From Bog-532 sp963830385 (lineage in GTDB: Bacteria; Actinomycetota; Actinomycetes; Streptosporangiales; Streptosporangiaceae): DNA of 64,000 nucleotides. The stretch's first letter is position 1, and each line of letters begins with the position of its first letter. Made by a program: the position numbers and the translations under genes. The notes under the pieces are model-generated. The model did not search any database, was not told the DNA's origin, and worked only from the letters and a program-made list of their open reading frames with translations. Below are positions 33,096 to 40,679 of the stretch, one piece after another. Location: contig CAWHMD010000004.1 of NCBI GenBank assembly GCA_963830385.1, forward strand, positions 372,001 to 436,000, given 5' to 3'.

Positions 33096-36000
33096 GCGTT
33101 CCGGCCAGCCGCCGGCTCGCTTCCCGCCGCAACCCTTCGGCGTATCGGCCGGCGTTCCCGGCCAGCCGGTTCGCGCGGTCAGCCGCCCGGTCCAGCCACT
33201 TGGCCTGGTTGAAGTCGGCGGCCACGTCAGCGGTCCACCACCAGGCCTCAATGGCCACGCACCGGTCCAGCAGGTCGAGGTCGGCCGTCACCGCCTCAAG
33301 GGCCACGGGCCGGCCCAGGGCGTGGCTGGCCCGGTGCGCGAGCAGGTGCGCCACGCTCGTATAACGGGGCACGCCCAGCGCCGTGGCCCGGGCCGCCAGC
33401 TGGTCCGCAGTCGCCAGCGCACTCTCGGCGTCGCCGCGGGCCAGTGCCAGCCGCCCGGCGAGCAGCAGGTGCTTCAGGCGCAGCCGCCATCCGAACACCA
33501 GATCCTCCCGCAGCAGCGCCGAGGCCTGCGACAGCCGGGCCTCGGCGCTGTCCGGGTCCCCCGTCTGCAGGTCCTGCTCGGCCAGATCCTCCAGCGCAGC
33601 GATGGTGACGTCGGGCGTACCCTGCGCGGCCGCCAGCGCCTCGTGGTGATGGTCCAGGGCCTCCGGCCAGGCACCCAGATTGCGCAGCACCCAGCCGCTG
33701 AAGTTCACCGCCCGGCCCGCGAAGCGCGGGACCTGACGCCGTTCCACCTCGGTGGTGTACCGGGCAAAGGCGGCCAGCGCCTGCGCCGGGCGGCCGGCCA
33801 GCGCGTGTGCGTGCCCAGTGAACAACAGGGCGTGCATCGTGGCCGACGTGTGGTCCACCCCGATCTGTCCCCGGGCCGCCGGGCGCAGCAGGGCCAGGGC
33901 CTCTTCCACCCGGCTCTGATGTGCCCGCAGTACCCCGAGCCACCCGGCCGCGGCGACCCGATCGGCCCCTTCGGCCAGTGCGAACGCCTCGCCGAGGAGC
34001 AGTTCGGCCCGGGTCAGGTCACCGGCGGCGTGATAGGTCCGGCCGCCGGCCGCCAGACACCGCGCCCGGGTCGCCGCATCGCCCGCGACGAGCGCCCCGT
34101 CTTCGGCGAACTGAGCCGCCTGCGCGAAATCGCGGCCGAAGTATGCCGCCCAGGCGCCGACCTCCAGAGCCGGTGGACCGGCCGGTGCGGCCCGCTCGAC
34201 GTCACCGAGCGCCTCCGCGTAACGTCCGCGCAGTGTGCGCACCCGGGCCCGGGCCAGCCATCCCTCCGGACCGGGGTGCAGGCTCAGCGCGTCGTCGAGC
34301 AGCGCCTCGGCCGCCGCGTAGTCGAAACGCTCCGCTGCCTGCGCCGACGCCTCGCGCAGGGCCCGGGACGACAGCATCAGGTCCCCGCCCAGGCGCGCGT
34401 GGCCCGCAACGGTCAGCGGATCGGTGCCCGGTCGCCGGTCCAGCACCCGGCCAGCCTGCCGGTGCAGCAGCGCGGCCCGCCCCGCCGTCGCGCTCGCCGC
34501 CAGTGCCTCCCGAACCAGCTCATGACGGAAGCGGAAGACGCCCTCGTCCTCAACCAGGAACTGCTTGGCCACCGCGAGCTCGGCGTCGTCCAGCATGGCG
34601 ATGGCGGGACGACCGAGAACCGCCGCGAGCAGGTCCAGATCCAGTTCGGGCCCGATCACGGCGGCCGTGCGCAGCAGCAGGCCGGCCGTGCCCAGCTCGT
34701 CACACCGGGCGGACACCGACTCGACCAGTGACGCGGGCAGATCCGCGCCCGCCGCCTGCTGGGCCAGCTCGGTCAGGAACAGCGGATGCCCCTTGGACCG
34801 TGCGTACAGCTCATCGACCCGGCCCGGGCCGACCAGCGCCGCCGCCGCCATCCGGTCGAGGGCGCCGAGACGGATGAACGCTGTGGCGGGCAGCGGTACG
34901 CCCTCGCCGGGCCGCATCGCGGCGACCACCGCGGCCGCCACCTGCTCCCGCCGGAGGAAGCGCAGCCAGTCCGCCAGAGCCGGATTGGCCAGGTGCGCAT
35001 CGTCGATGACCAGCACCACGGGCGCGCGCTCGGTCAGCCGGCCGAGGACCCGGGCCAGCGCCGCGTACAGTACCGCCGGGCCGAGCATGCTGTCCGCCAG
35101 CATTGGCGGCGTCCGCGCGAGGGGTGCCACGCCCAGCGCGGGCGCCAGCAGGGCCGCGTCGGTGCCGAGCAGGTCAGCGGCTGAGTCCGGCCCCGACTCG
35201 CGCATCAGGCTGGCCAGCGCGGTCAGCACCGCGTCGAGCGGCAGCGAGCGGTCGAGCGGCCCGCACGACGCCAGCAGCACGGTATCCCCGGCCGCCGTGC
35301 GCCGGTTCGCCCACGCTCGCAGCAGCGTCGTCTTACCGATGCCGGCTTCGCCCTCGACGACGATGATCTCGGCCGGGCCGTCGCGGGCACGGGCCGCGAC
35401 GGCCTCGATGGACGACAACTCCTCGTCCCGGCCTACCACGCCCATCACCGCCACCGGCGGCGGCTGCGCGGGCAGGGCGAGCTCACCCCGCAGGATTGCG
35501 GTGTAGAGCGCGGCCGTCTCGGGGGACGGATCGGTGCCAAGCTCGTCGGCCATCCGCTCCCGCGCGCTCGCGTACAGAGCCAGCGCCCCGGCCACCTGGC
35601 CTCCCATGACATGGGCGCGGAGCAGGGTACGCAGGGCCGCTTCGTCGTATGGGTCGCGTTCGGCTGCCGCCGACGCCGCGTCGACGGCGCCCATCCAGTC
35701 GCCTGCCTCGAGCAACGAGGTGGCCGCCACCAGCCGGGCCCGGCTGATGAGCCGCCCGAGCTCAGCCTGCCTGAGCTGCGCCCACTCTCCCGCCACCAGC
35801 TGCGGGCCGTCACCCCGAATGAGCGACAGCGCTACCCGGGCCGCTGCGGCGGCGCCGGTCATGTTGCCCGCCCGTCGCCGCGATTCGGCCTCGCTGATGA
35901 GCAGGGCCAGCTCGGTGGCGTCGAGCCAGTCGCACCGCAGCAGGTACCCGTGATCGCGATGTTCGATCCGGTCCCGGCCGAGGACCGAGCGGAGCCGGCT

Positions 36001-36204
36001 GACCAGCACGGCCAGCTGATCCTCGGGGCGCGCGGGCGGCGCGCTGTCCCACAGGGCATCGATGAGCACCCCCGACGGCACAGCCTGACCCTCACCCAGG
36101 GCCAGCAGGTGCAAGACCTGCCGCGCCTTCCTGCTGCCCAGTCCCTGCGGCTCGATCCCGTCCACGCCGAAGTCGCCGAGCACCCGCACGGCCAGCGACT
36201 TCAT
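33088..36204 (-). CDS. SARP-family regulator with BTAD and AAA/TPR domains
   Basis: 1038 aa from ATG 36204 (a GTG 33 bp upstream is possible). Residues 1-95 form an OmpR-type winged helix (RVLGDFGVDGIEPQGLGSRK, then PARPEDQLAVLVSRLRSVLG), residues 100-240 a BTAD domain, and Walker A GEAGIGKT is at 285-292 with Walker B PVVLVIDDAHLANPA further on. The C-terminal 400 residues are TPR-like helices. Such large SARPs (AfsR-like architecture) activate secondary-metabolite or developmental genes. A divergent cupin gene with 11-bp-spaced direct repeats is the obvious candidate target. Confidence 0.88.
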   Translation of the reverse strand: MKSLAVRVLGDFGVDGIEPQGLGSRKARQVLHLLALGEGQAVPSGVLIDALWDSAPPARPEDQLAVLVSRLRSVLGRDRIEHRDHGYLLRCDWLDATELALLISEAESRRRAGNMTGAAAAARVALSLIRGDGPQLVAGEWAQLRQAELGRLISRARLVAATSLLEAGDWMGAVDAASAAAERDPYDEAALRTLLRAHVMGGQVAGALALYASARERMADELGTDPSPETAALYTAILRGELALPAQPPPVAVMGVVGRDEELSSIEAVAARARDGPAEIIVVEGEAGIGKTTLLRAWANRRTAAGDTVLLASCGPLDRSLPLDAVLTALASLMRESGPDSAADLLGTDAALLAPALGVAPLARTPPMLADSMLGPAVLYAALARVLGRLTERAPVVLVIDDAHLANPALADWLRFLRREQVAAAVVAAMRPGEGVPLPATAFIRLGALDRMAAAALVGPGRVDELYARSKGHPLFLTELAQQAAGADLPASLVESVSARCDELGTAGLLLRTAAVIGPELDLDLLAAVLGRPAIAMLDDAELAVAKQFLVEDEGVFRFRHELVREALAASATAGRAALLHRQAGRVLDRRPGTDPLTVAGHARLGGDLMLSSRALREASAQAAERFDYAAAEALLDDALSLHPGPEGWLARARVRTLRGRYAEALGDVERAAPAGPPALEVGAWAAYFGRDFAQAAQFAEDGALVAGDAATRARCLAAGGRTYHAAGDLTRAELLLGEAFALAEGADRVAAAGWLGVLRAHQSRVEEALALLRPAARGQIGVDHTSATMHALLFTGHAHALAGRPAQALAAFARYTTEVERRQVPRFAGRAVNFSGWVLRNLGAWPEALDHHHEALAAAQGTPDVTIAALEDLAEQDLQTGDPDSAEARLSQASALLREDLVFGWRLRLKHLLLAGRLALARGDAESALATADQLAARATALGVPRYTSVAHLLAHRASHALGRPVALEAVTADLDLLDRCVAIEAWWWTADVAADFNQAKWLDRAADRANRLAGNAGRYAEGLRREASRRLAGTLS

Positions 36205-36245
36205 GGAGGTATTAAAACCCCGGCGGCCGCGTGTCACCAGCTAGG

Positions 36246-36262
36246 TGCAAGGTGCCTGCAAG
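36246..36262 (+). promoter_or_regulatory. Candidate SARP box (11-bp-spaced direct repeat)
   Basis: TGCAAG at 36246-36251 recurs exactly 11 bp later at 36257-36262 in the 109-bp spacer between the SARP gene and the divergent cupin gene. SARPs bind heptamer-like direct repeats at 11-bp spacing, so the match is suggestive; only two repeats are seen. Confidence 0.4.
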
Positions 36263-36313
36263 CACCGCCGGCCACCGTGGTTCCGCACGTACCACTGCGA
36301 AGGGAGACGAGAC

Positions 36314-36673
36314 GTGGACAGCAAAGCGGAACAGAAGAGCTTCCGGAAGGCAGACGAAAATCGCACCTTCCCGAACGGCGCGCTGGACCTGCTCCGAATC
36401 GGAGGAGCGGAGATCGGCCGGCTCACTCTGCAGCCCGGCTGGCGATGGTCGACCGACGTGAAGCCCGTCGCCGGCACCGACCTGTGCGAGGCGCCGCACT
36501 TCCAGTACCACGTACGGGGCACGCTGCACGTCGTGATGGCCGACGGCACCGAATTCGACGCCGGGCCGGGCGACGTGACGGCCCTGCCGCAGGGCCACGA
36601 CGCCTGGGTGGTAGGCGACGAGCCGGTAGTGGTGGTGGACTGGTTCGGCGCCAGCAACTACGCCAGGACCTGA
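36314..36673 (+). CDS. Small cupin protein divergent from the SARP gene
   Basis: 119 aa from GTG 36314 with GGGAG 7 nt upstream. The cupin fold is shown by the HFQYHVRGTLHVVMADGTEF strand pair and DVTALPQGHDAWVVGDEPVV. Only some of the usual His ligands are present (HFQYH and GHDAW), so metal binding is possible but not certain. It is the sole gene transcribed away from the SARP and is followed by a strong terminator. Confidence 0.75.
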   Translation: MDSKAEQKSFRKADENRTFPNGALDLLRIGGAEIGRLTLQPGWRWSTDVKPVAGTDLCEAPHFQYHVRGTLHVVMADGTEFDAGPGDVTALPQGHDAWVVGDEPVVVVDWFGASNYART

Positions 36674-36679
36674 TGCCAG

Positions 36680-36709
36680 CCCCGGCTGGGCCGCTGAGCC
36701 CAGCCGGGG
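36680..36709. terminator. Bidirectional terminator between cupin and hydrolase genes
   Basis: Perfect 12-bp stem CCCCGGCTGGGC with a 6-nt CGCTGA loop, filling the 43-bp gap between two convergent stops. No T-run; symmetric, so usable by both strands. Confidence 0.72.
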
Positions 36710-36716
36710 GTATCGG

Positions 36717-38366
36717 TCAGCGGGCTGCTCGCGCGGCCGCCGAGTTGGACGGCATGGACGCCGGGGCGTTCGCCGAAGCGGTCGGGTTGGGGACCGGCAA
36801 CGGCTGGCAGGTGATGTCCCACTCGGCGTGGGCCTTGCGCGGCGGCAGCTTCCCGGTCTCCAGGTAGCTGGCGATCGTGCCGTCGACGCAGAGGTTGCCG
36901 AACAGCGAGTCGGCGTGCGTGGTGCCGCCCGGCTCGGCCAGCAGCACCGAGTTCGGGAACAGCTTGCGGACTTCGAGGCTGCCGGTGAACGGCGTGGCCG
37001 CGTCCAGTGTCTCGTCGATGAGCAGGGCGCTGTGGATCGCGTGGGCGCTGCCGCCCGAGGCGACCTTCACCGGCCGCTGAGCCGGGGCCGGCCAGTGCAG
37101 GCAGGGCGCGTTGAACCAGGCGTTGTCCCAGGTCTCGAACGGCGCGATCTTGTTCACCGCGTCGTTGTCACGCTGCCAGGTCGACCAGCTGGTCGGCCAC
37201 TGCACGTCGGTGCACTGAACCGCGTTGTACACCGCGAACTCGTTGTCGTTGCCGGGGGTGTCGGTGCCCTGGTAGAGGCTCACCAGGTTGCTGGCCGCGG
37301 CCGCGCTGTGCGTGTTCTCCCAGTCGGCGAAGGCGCTGCCGAGCTGCAGCCAGGTCTCCTGGTAGTAGCCGGCCTCGAGGAAGATGTCGGTCCACTCGTC
37401 CGGGCCGACCACCCCGTTGATGGGGGTCTTGGCCAGGGTCGTCAGCTCCGCGTACCAGCGCTTGCTGACCGCCGACTCGGTCGAGCCGAGGTGGTAGGTG
37501 CTGTTGTACTTGGCCAGCCAGCCGAACCAGATGTTGATGTTCCGGTTGAACGCGACGTCCTGGTCGAGGTTGGCCTGGTACCACACGGCCCGCGGGTCCA
37601 CGTTGCTGTCCAGGATCAGCTGGTTCAGCGTGTGCGGGTACAGCGTCGCGTAGACCTGGCCCAGGTAGGTGCCGTAAGAGAAGCCGTAGTAGCTCATCTT
37701 CCCGGACGGCCCGGCCAGCGCCTGCCTGATGCTGTTCATGTCCCGGGCGGAGTCGATCGTGGTCATGTTGTCGAGCAGCGCGCTCTGCGCGGAGCCGTTG
37801 CTCGCGCAGGCCTTGTCGTAGGCCGCCGAACGGTTCAGCCAGTAGCTCAGGATCGACTGGGTGGTCGGGTCGTAACTCTCCCGGTCGCCGGAGAAGTAGT
37901 TCGGGTCGCACGACAGCGCCGGGAGGCTGCTGCCGACGCCACGCGGGTCGAAGCCGATCCAGTCGTAGTCGGCCGCCGCGGCGCTCAGCTTGTCGGCCTT
38001 CAGCTGCGCTACCAGGAAGGTGTTGAGGTCAAGGCCCGAGCCGCCCGGCCCGCCGGGGTTGGTGAGGATGATGCCCCGGTAATCCGCGGCGCTGGAGGTG
38101 TGCGCGATCCTGGACACCGCGATCTTGATCTGCGGGCCCGACGGATCGTTGTAGTTCAGCGGCACCGGCAGGTATCCGCACTGGGCGCCGGCCTGCTGCA
38201 GGTCCGTTTCGGTGCAGGCGCCCCAGGTGATCGAGCTCGTCCCGCTGCTTGCGCCCGGCGAGGCGGTGCGCGCTTGGGTGGTGGCGGCGGACGCCACGGC
38301 TGGAGCGGCGCCCCCGAGCCCGGCCGCCATCGCCGCCGCTGCGATCAATGCGTTGATTTTCCGCAA
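36717..38366 (-). CDS. Secreted alpha/beta hydrolase, tripeptidyl-aminopeptidase-like (S33)
   Basis: 549 aa from the TTG at 38366, which gives an ideal Sec signal peptide (MRKINALIAAAAMAAGLGGA, cut near ASAA). Earlier in-frame starts add 33 residues without signal character. The S33 features are IILTNPGGPGGSGLDL (oxyanion hole), the nucleophile elbow YYGFSYGTYLGQVYA, and a late catalytic Asp/His in IDETLDAATPF and PGGTTHADSLFG. Members release N-terminal tripeptides from extracellular peptides in Streptomyces and relatives. Confidence 0.85.
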   Translation of the reverse strand: MRKINALIAAAAMAAGLGGAAPAVASAATTQARTASPGASSGTSSITWGACTETDLQQAGAQCGYLPVPLNYNDPSGPQIKIAVSRIAHTSSAADYRGIILTNPGGPGGSGLDLNTFLVAQLKADKLSAAAADYDWIGFDPRGVGSSLPALSCDPNYFSGDRESYDPTTQSILSYWLNRSAAYDKACASNGSAQSALLDNMTTIDSARDMNSIRQALAGPSGKMSYYGFSYGTYLGQVYATLYPHTLNQLILDSNVDPRAVWYQANLDQDVAFNRNINIWFGWLAKYNSTYHLGSTESAVSKRWYAELTTLAKTPINGVVGPDEWTDIFLEAGYYQETWLQLGSAFADWENTHSAAAASNLVSLYQGTDTPGNDNEFAVYNAVQCTDVQWPTSWSTWQRDNDAVNKIAPFETWDNAWFNAPCLHWPAPAQRPVKVASGGSAHAIHSALLIDETLDAATPFTGSLEVRKLFPNSVLLAEPGGTTHADSLFGNLCVDGTIASYLETGKLPPRKAHAEWDITCQPLPVPNPTASANAPASMPSNSAAARAAR

Positions 38367-38608
38367 GCTGATCCCATCCCCCCTGGTTCTGGCTCCGATG
38401 ACCGGGACAGTCGTATATGTGATGTATTGAGGATCTCGCGATAAATGTCCGGCATCGATGCACACGGATCAACAGCCAAAAAGCACACGTTGCCAACTTG
38501 TTACGCAGACTGCGGCGACTGCCAGCTGAGCGTGATCCGGACTTGAGCGGTCCCCGGAAGGGAAGGGTCTGCTGCCCGGTGTAGCCGGGCTGGACCAGAA
38601 TGGTCCGA

Positions 38609-39388
38609 ATGGATCTGCATCTGAACGACAAGGTCGTGCTGGTCACCGGCGGGACTGACGGGCTGGGGGCGGCGCTGGCCGATCGCCTCGTCGACGAGGG
38701 GGCGAGGGTCGCGGTCTGCGGGCGGGATTCTCGTCGGCTAGCCGCCACCGAGCAGCGGCTGCGTGCCGCCGGAGGTGATGCGCTTGCGGTGCAGGCCGAT
38801 GTCACCAGCCCGGCTGACCTGGAACGATTCGTTGATGCGGCCGTCACCCGCTGGGGCCGTCTCGACGGCCTGGTGAACAACGCGGGCCAGAGCGCCGCCG
38901 GCCGGGTTGACCAGGTCCCGGACGAAGACTGGATCGCCGACCTCGATCTCAAGGTGCTGGCCGCCGTTCGCTGCACCCGCCTGGCTGTACCTCACCTGAT
39001 CGCGGCGGGTGGCGGAGCCATTGTCAATGTGCTCAACCTGGGCGCCAAGGCCGCGGGCGCCGCGTCGCTGCCGACGGCAGCCTCCCGTGCGGCCGGCCTG
39101 GCCATCACCAAGGCGGCGTCCAAGGACCTCGGCGGACACGGCATCCGGGTCAACGCCGTGCTCATCGGCCTGGTGGCCAGTGGCCAGTGGCGGCGGCGCG
39201 CCGAGACGACCGGCCAGTCGGAGGAAGAGCTGTACCGCCAGATGGCCGAGACCAGGGACATCCCGCTGGGCCGCGTCGGCCGGGCTGAAGAGTTCGCCGA
39301 CCTGGCGGCGTATCTTCTGTCAGATCGCTCCTCCTACGTGACCGGCTCGGCCGTCAACCTGGACGGAGGAAGCAGCCCGGTCCTATGA
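38609..39388 (+). CDS. SDR-fold protein with substituted catalytic residues
   Basis: 259 aa from ATG 38609 (38600 also possible). The cofactor loop VLVTGGTDGLGAALA and LVNNAGQSAAG are normal, as is the C-terminal YVTGSAVNLDGG. The active site is not: the catalytic Tyr and Lys of YxxxK are Thr and Arg (SLPTAASRAAG), and the preceding Ser region reads NVLNLGAKA. NAD(P) binding is likely but reductase activity is doubtful. It converges on the MarR gene with 22 bp between. Confidence 0.83.
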   Translation: MDLHLNDKVVLVTGGTDGLGAALADRLVDEGARVAVCGRDSRRLAATEQRLRAAGGDALAVQADVTSPADLERFVDAAVTRWGRLDGLVNNAGQSAAGRVDQVPDEDWIADLDLKVLAAVRCTRLAVPHLIAAGGGAIVNVLNLGAKAAGAASLPTAASRAAGLAITKAASKDLGGHGIRVNAVLIGLVASGQWRRRAETTGQSEEELYRQMAETRDIPLGRVGRAEEFADLAAYLLSDRSSYVTGSAVNLDGGSSPVL

Positions 39389-39410
39389 CCAGGCTGGCCT
39401 GGCAGCCGGG

Positions 39411-39980
39411 TCAGTGGGAGGGGCCGGGGCGATCCATCTGGATACCCGGGGCACTGCGCCGGTCACGCATCCCGGCCGGCGGCTGGCGGCGGGCGAGCCG
39501 TCGCGGGTAGCGTCCCGTTTCCGCGGTGGCGAATTTGCCGACGGCCTCCGCGAACGCGATCAGGTCGAACCCGTCCAGGTGGTCGATGACGTTGGTCCGC
39601 ACACTGGCCAGCGCGTGGGGGTATGCCTCACGGAGCCGTTCGAGCCCCGCGCTGGTCAACGTTGCCGTCATCCCGCGGGCGTCCTGGGCGGCCTGTTCGC
39701 GCTCGACCAGTCCCATGCGCTCCATGCGCTCGATCAGCCTGGTGACGCCGCTCGGGGACAGCGTCGATTCCACCGCCAGCTCGTGCATCCTCATCGAATT
39801 GCCGGGCGCCTCGGACAGGTTTACGAGCACGATGTACTCGGCCAGGCTGAGGCCGCAGCCGGCGAGCAGGTCGGCGTCAAGTGTCCTGGGCACCACCAGC
39901 ACGGCCCGTGCGATCGCGCGCCAGGCGGCTTCCTCGTCGTGGTCGAGGGGGATCGTCCGCGCCTTCAGTGCTCGCTCCAT
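39411..39980 (-). CDS. MarR family transcriptional regulator
   Basis: 189 aa. The winged helix reads GLSLAEYIVLVNLSEAPGNS, then MRMHELAVESTLSPSGVTRLIERMERMGLVERE. It is divergent from a truncated MFS transporter gene with a 59-bp spacer, the usual arrangement for a drug-efflux repressor. Since the transporter is now only a fragment, its regulatory target here is probably lost. Confidence 0.9.
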   Translation of the reverse strand: MERALKARTIPLDHDEEAAWRAIARAVLVVPRTLDADLLAGCGLSLAEYIVLVNLSEAPGNSMRMHELAVESTLSPSGVTRLIERMERMGLVEREQAAQDARGMTATLTSAGLERLREAYPHALASVRTNVIDHLDGFDLIAFAEAVGKFATAETGRYPRRLARRQPPAGMRDRRSAPGIQMDRPGPSH

Positions 39981-40013
39981 GGCCTGACTTTACCGAAATC
40001 ATTGCTTGACGCA

Positions 40014-40054
40014 GCAAACAAGCGCTGATAGCTTCCACGGTGCATTGTTTGTTT
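40014..40054. promoter_or_regulatory. Wide inverted repeat near the MarR/MFS-fragment spacer
   Basis: CAAACAA and TTGTTTG arms bracket the start of the transporter fragment within the sequence after TTGCTTGACGCAG. The arms are far apart (about 27 nt), so looping or two half-sites would be needed. Possible MarR operator remnant. Confidence 0.3.
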
Positions 40055-40597
40055 GATCGGATCCCGCTAACCATTGGAGCTGTCCTGACCGGTGCGGGAC
40101 TGCTGCTGATGGCCCAGATCCACCCTGGCGACCAGTACCTCCGTGCCGTCCTGCCCGCGCTGGCCGTATTCGGGATCGGTCTCGCCGCGCTGATCACCCC
40201 GATCACCGCGACGGTCCTGGCGAGCGTCGATTCACAGCACTCCGGGATCGCTTCCGCCATCAACAATGCGCTCTCGCGCCTCGGTCAGATGATCGCGGTT
40301 GCCGCCCTCCCCCTGGCCGCCGGGCTTTCCGGCGCCGCCTTCGAGAACCCGGCCAGAATGGCAGCCGGCTTCCCGGTCGCCATGACCGTTGCCGCCGGGG
40401 TGTCTTTCGCGGCCGCGCTGCTCGCCTGGACCACGATCAGCAGCGACGCCCTGAACCGGTCCGGCCCGGGCACAGGGCAAGCACCAAAGGAACTCCCGCC
40501 GTCCCTCAAGCGGCACTGCCCGATGGCCGGCACTCCGCTGGCCACGTCCCAGAATTCGCGGCCCGGTTCCCGCCCGCCGGCGGCCAGCGAGCCGTGA
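40040..40597 (+). pseudogene. N-terminally truncated MFS (DHA2/EmrB-type) transporter
   Basis: 185 codons matching only the last three to four helices of a 14-span drug/proton antiporter: RIPLTIGAVLTGAGLLLMAQ, then LPALAVFGIGLAALITPITA and SQHSGIASAINNALSRLGQM, plus the typical Cys-containing tail. The first 300 or so residues, including motif A, are missing. The fragment sits immediately at the MarR spacer, so a deletion has joined the regulator's promoter region to the gene's 3' end. The frame is open; a functional transporter is not expected. Confidence 0.78.
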
Positions 40598-40629
40598 CTG
40601 GGGCGCCTGGGACGCGATTACACGGAGAA

Positions 40630-40665
40630 ACCCGGCCGCACCGGCTCTGCCGGATGCGGCCGGGT
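40630..40665 (-). terminator. Terminator of the chitinase/beta-helix operon
   Basis: An 11-bp outer stem (ACCCGGCCGCA with its complement) continues through a one-base bulge into a 5-bp inner stem with a TCT loop. Read on the minus strand it starts 14 bp after the beta-helix stop and is followed by TTTCTCC. Confidence 0.8.
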
Positions 40666-40679
40666 CCTGCCGGCTGTGC

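Noticed and set aside
40014..40060. Possible insertion-sequence end near the MFS truncation
   Set aside because: No transposase, terminal inverted repeats or target duplication are visible; a simple deletion explains the truncation.
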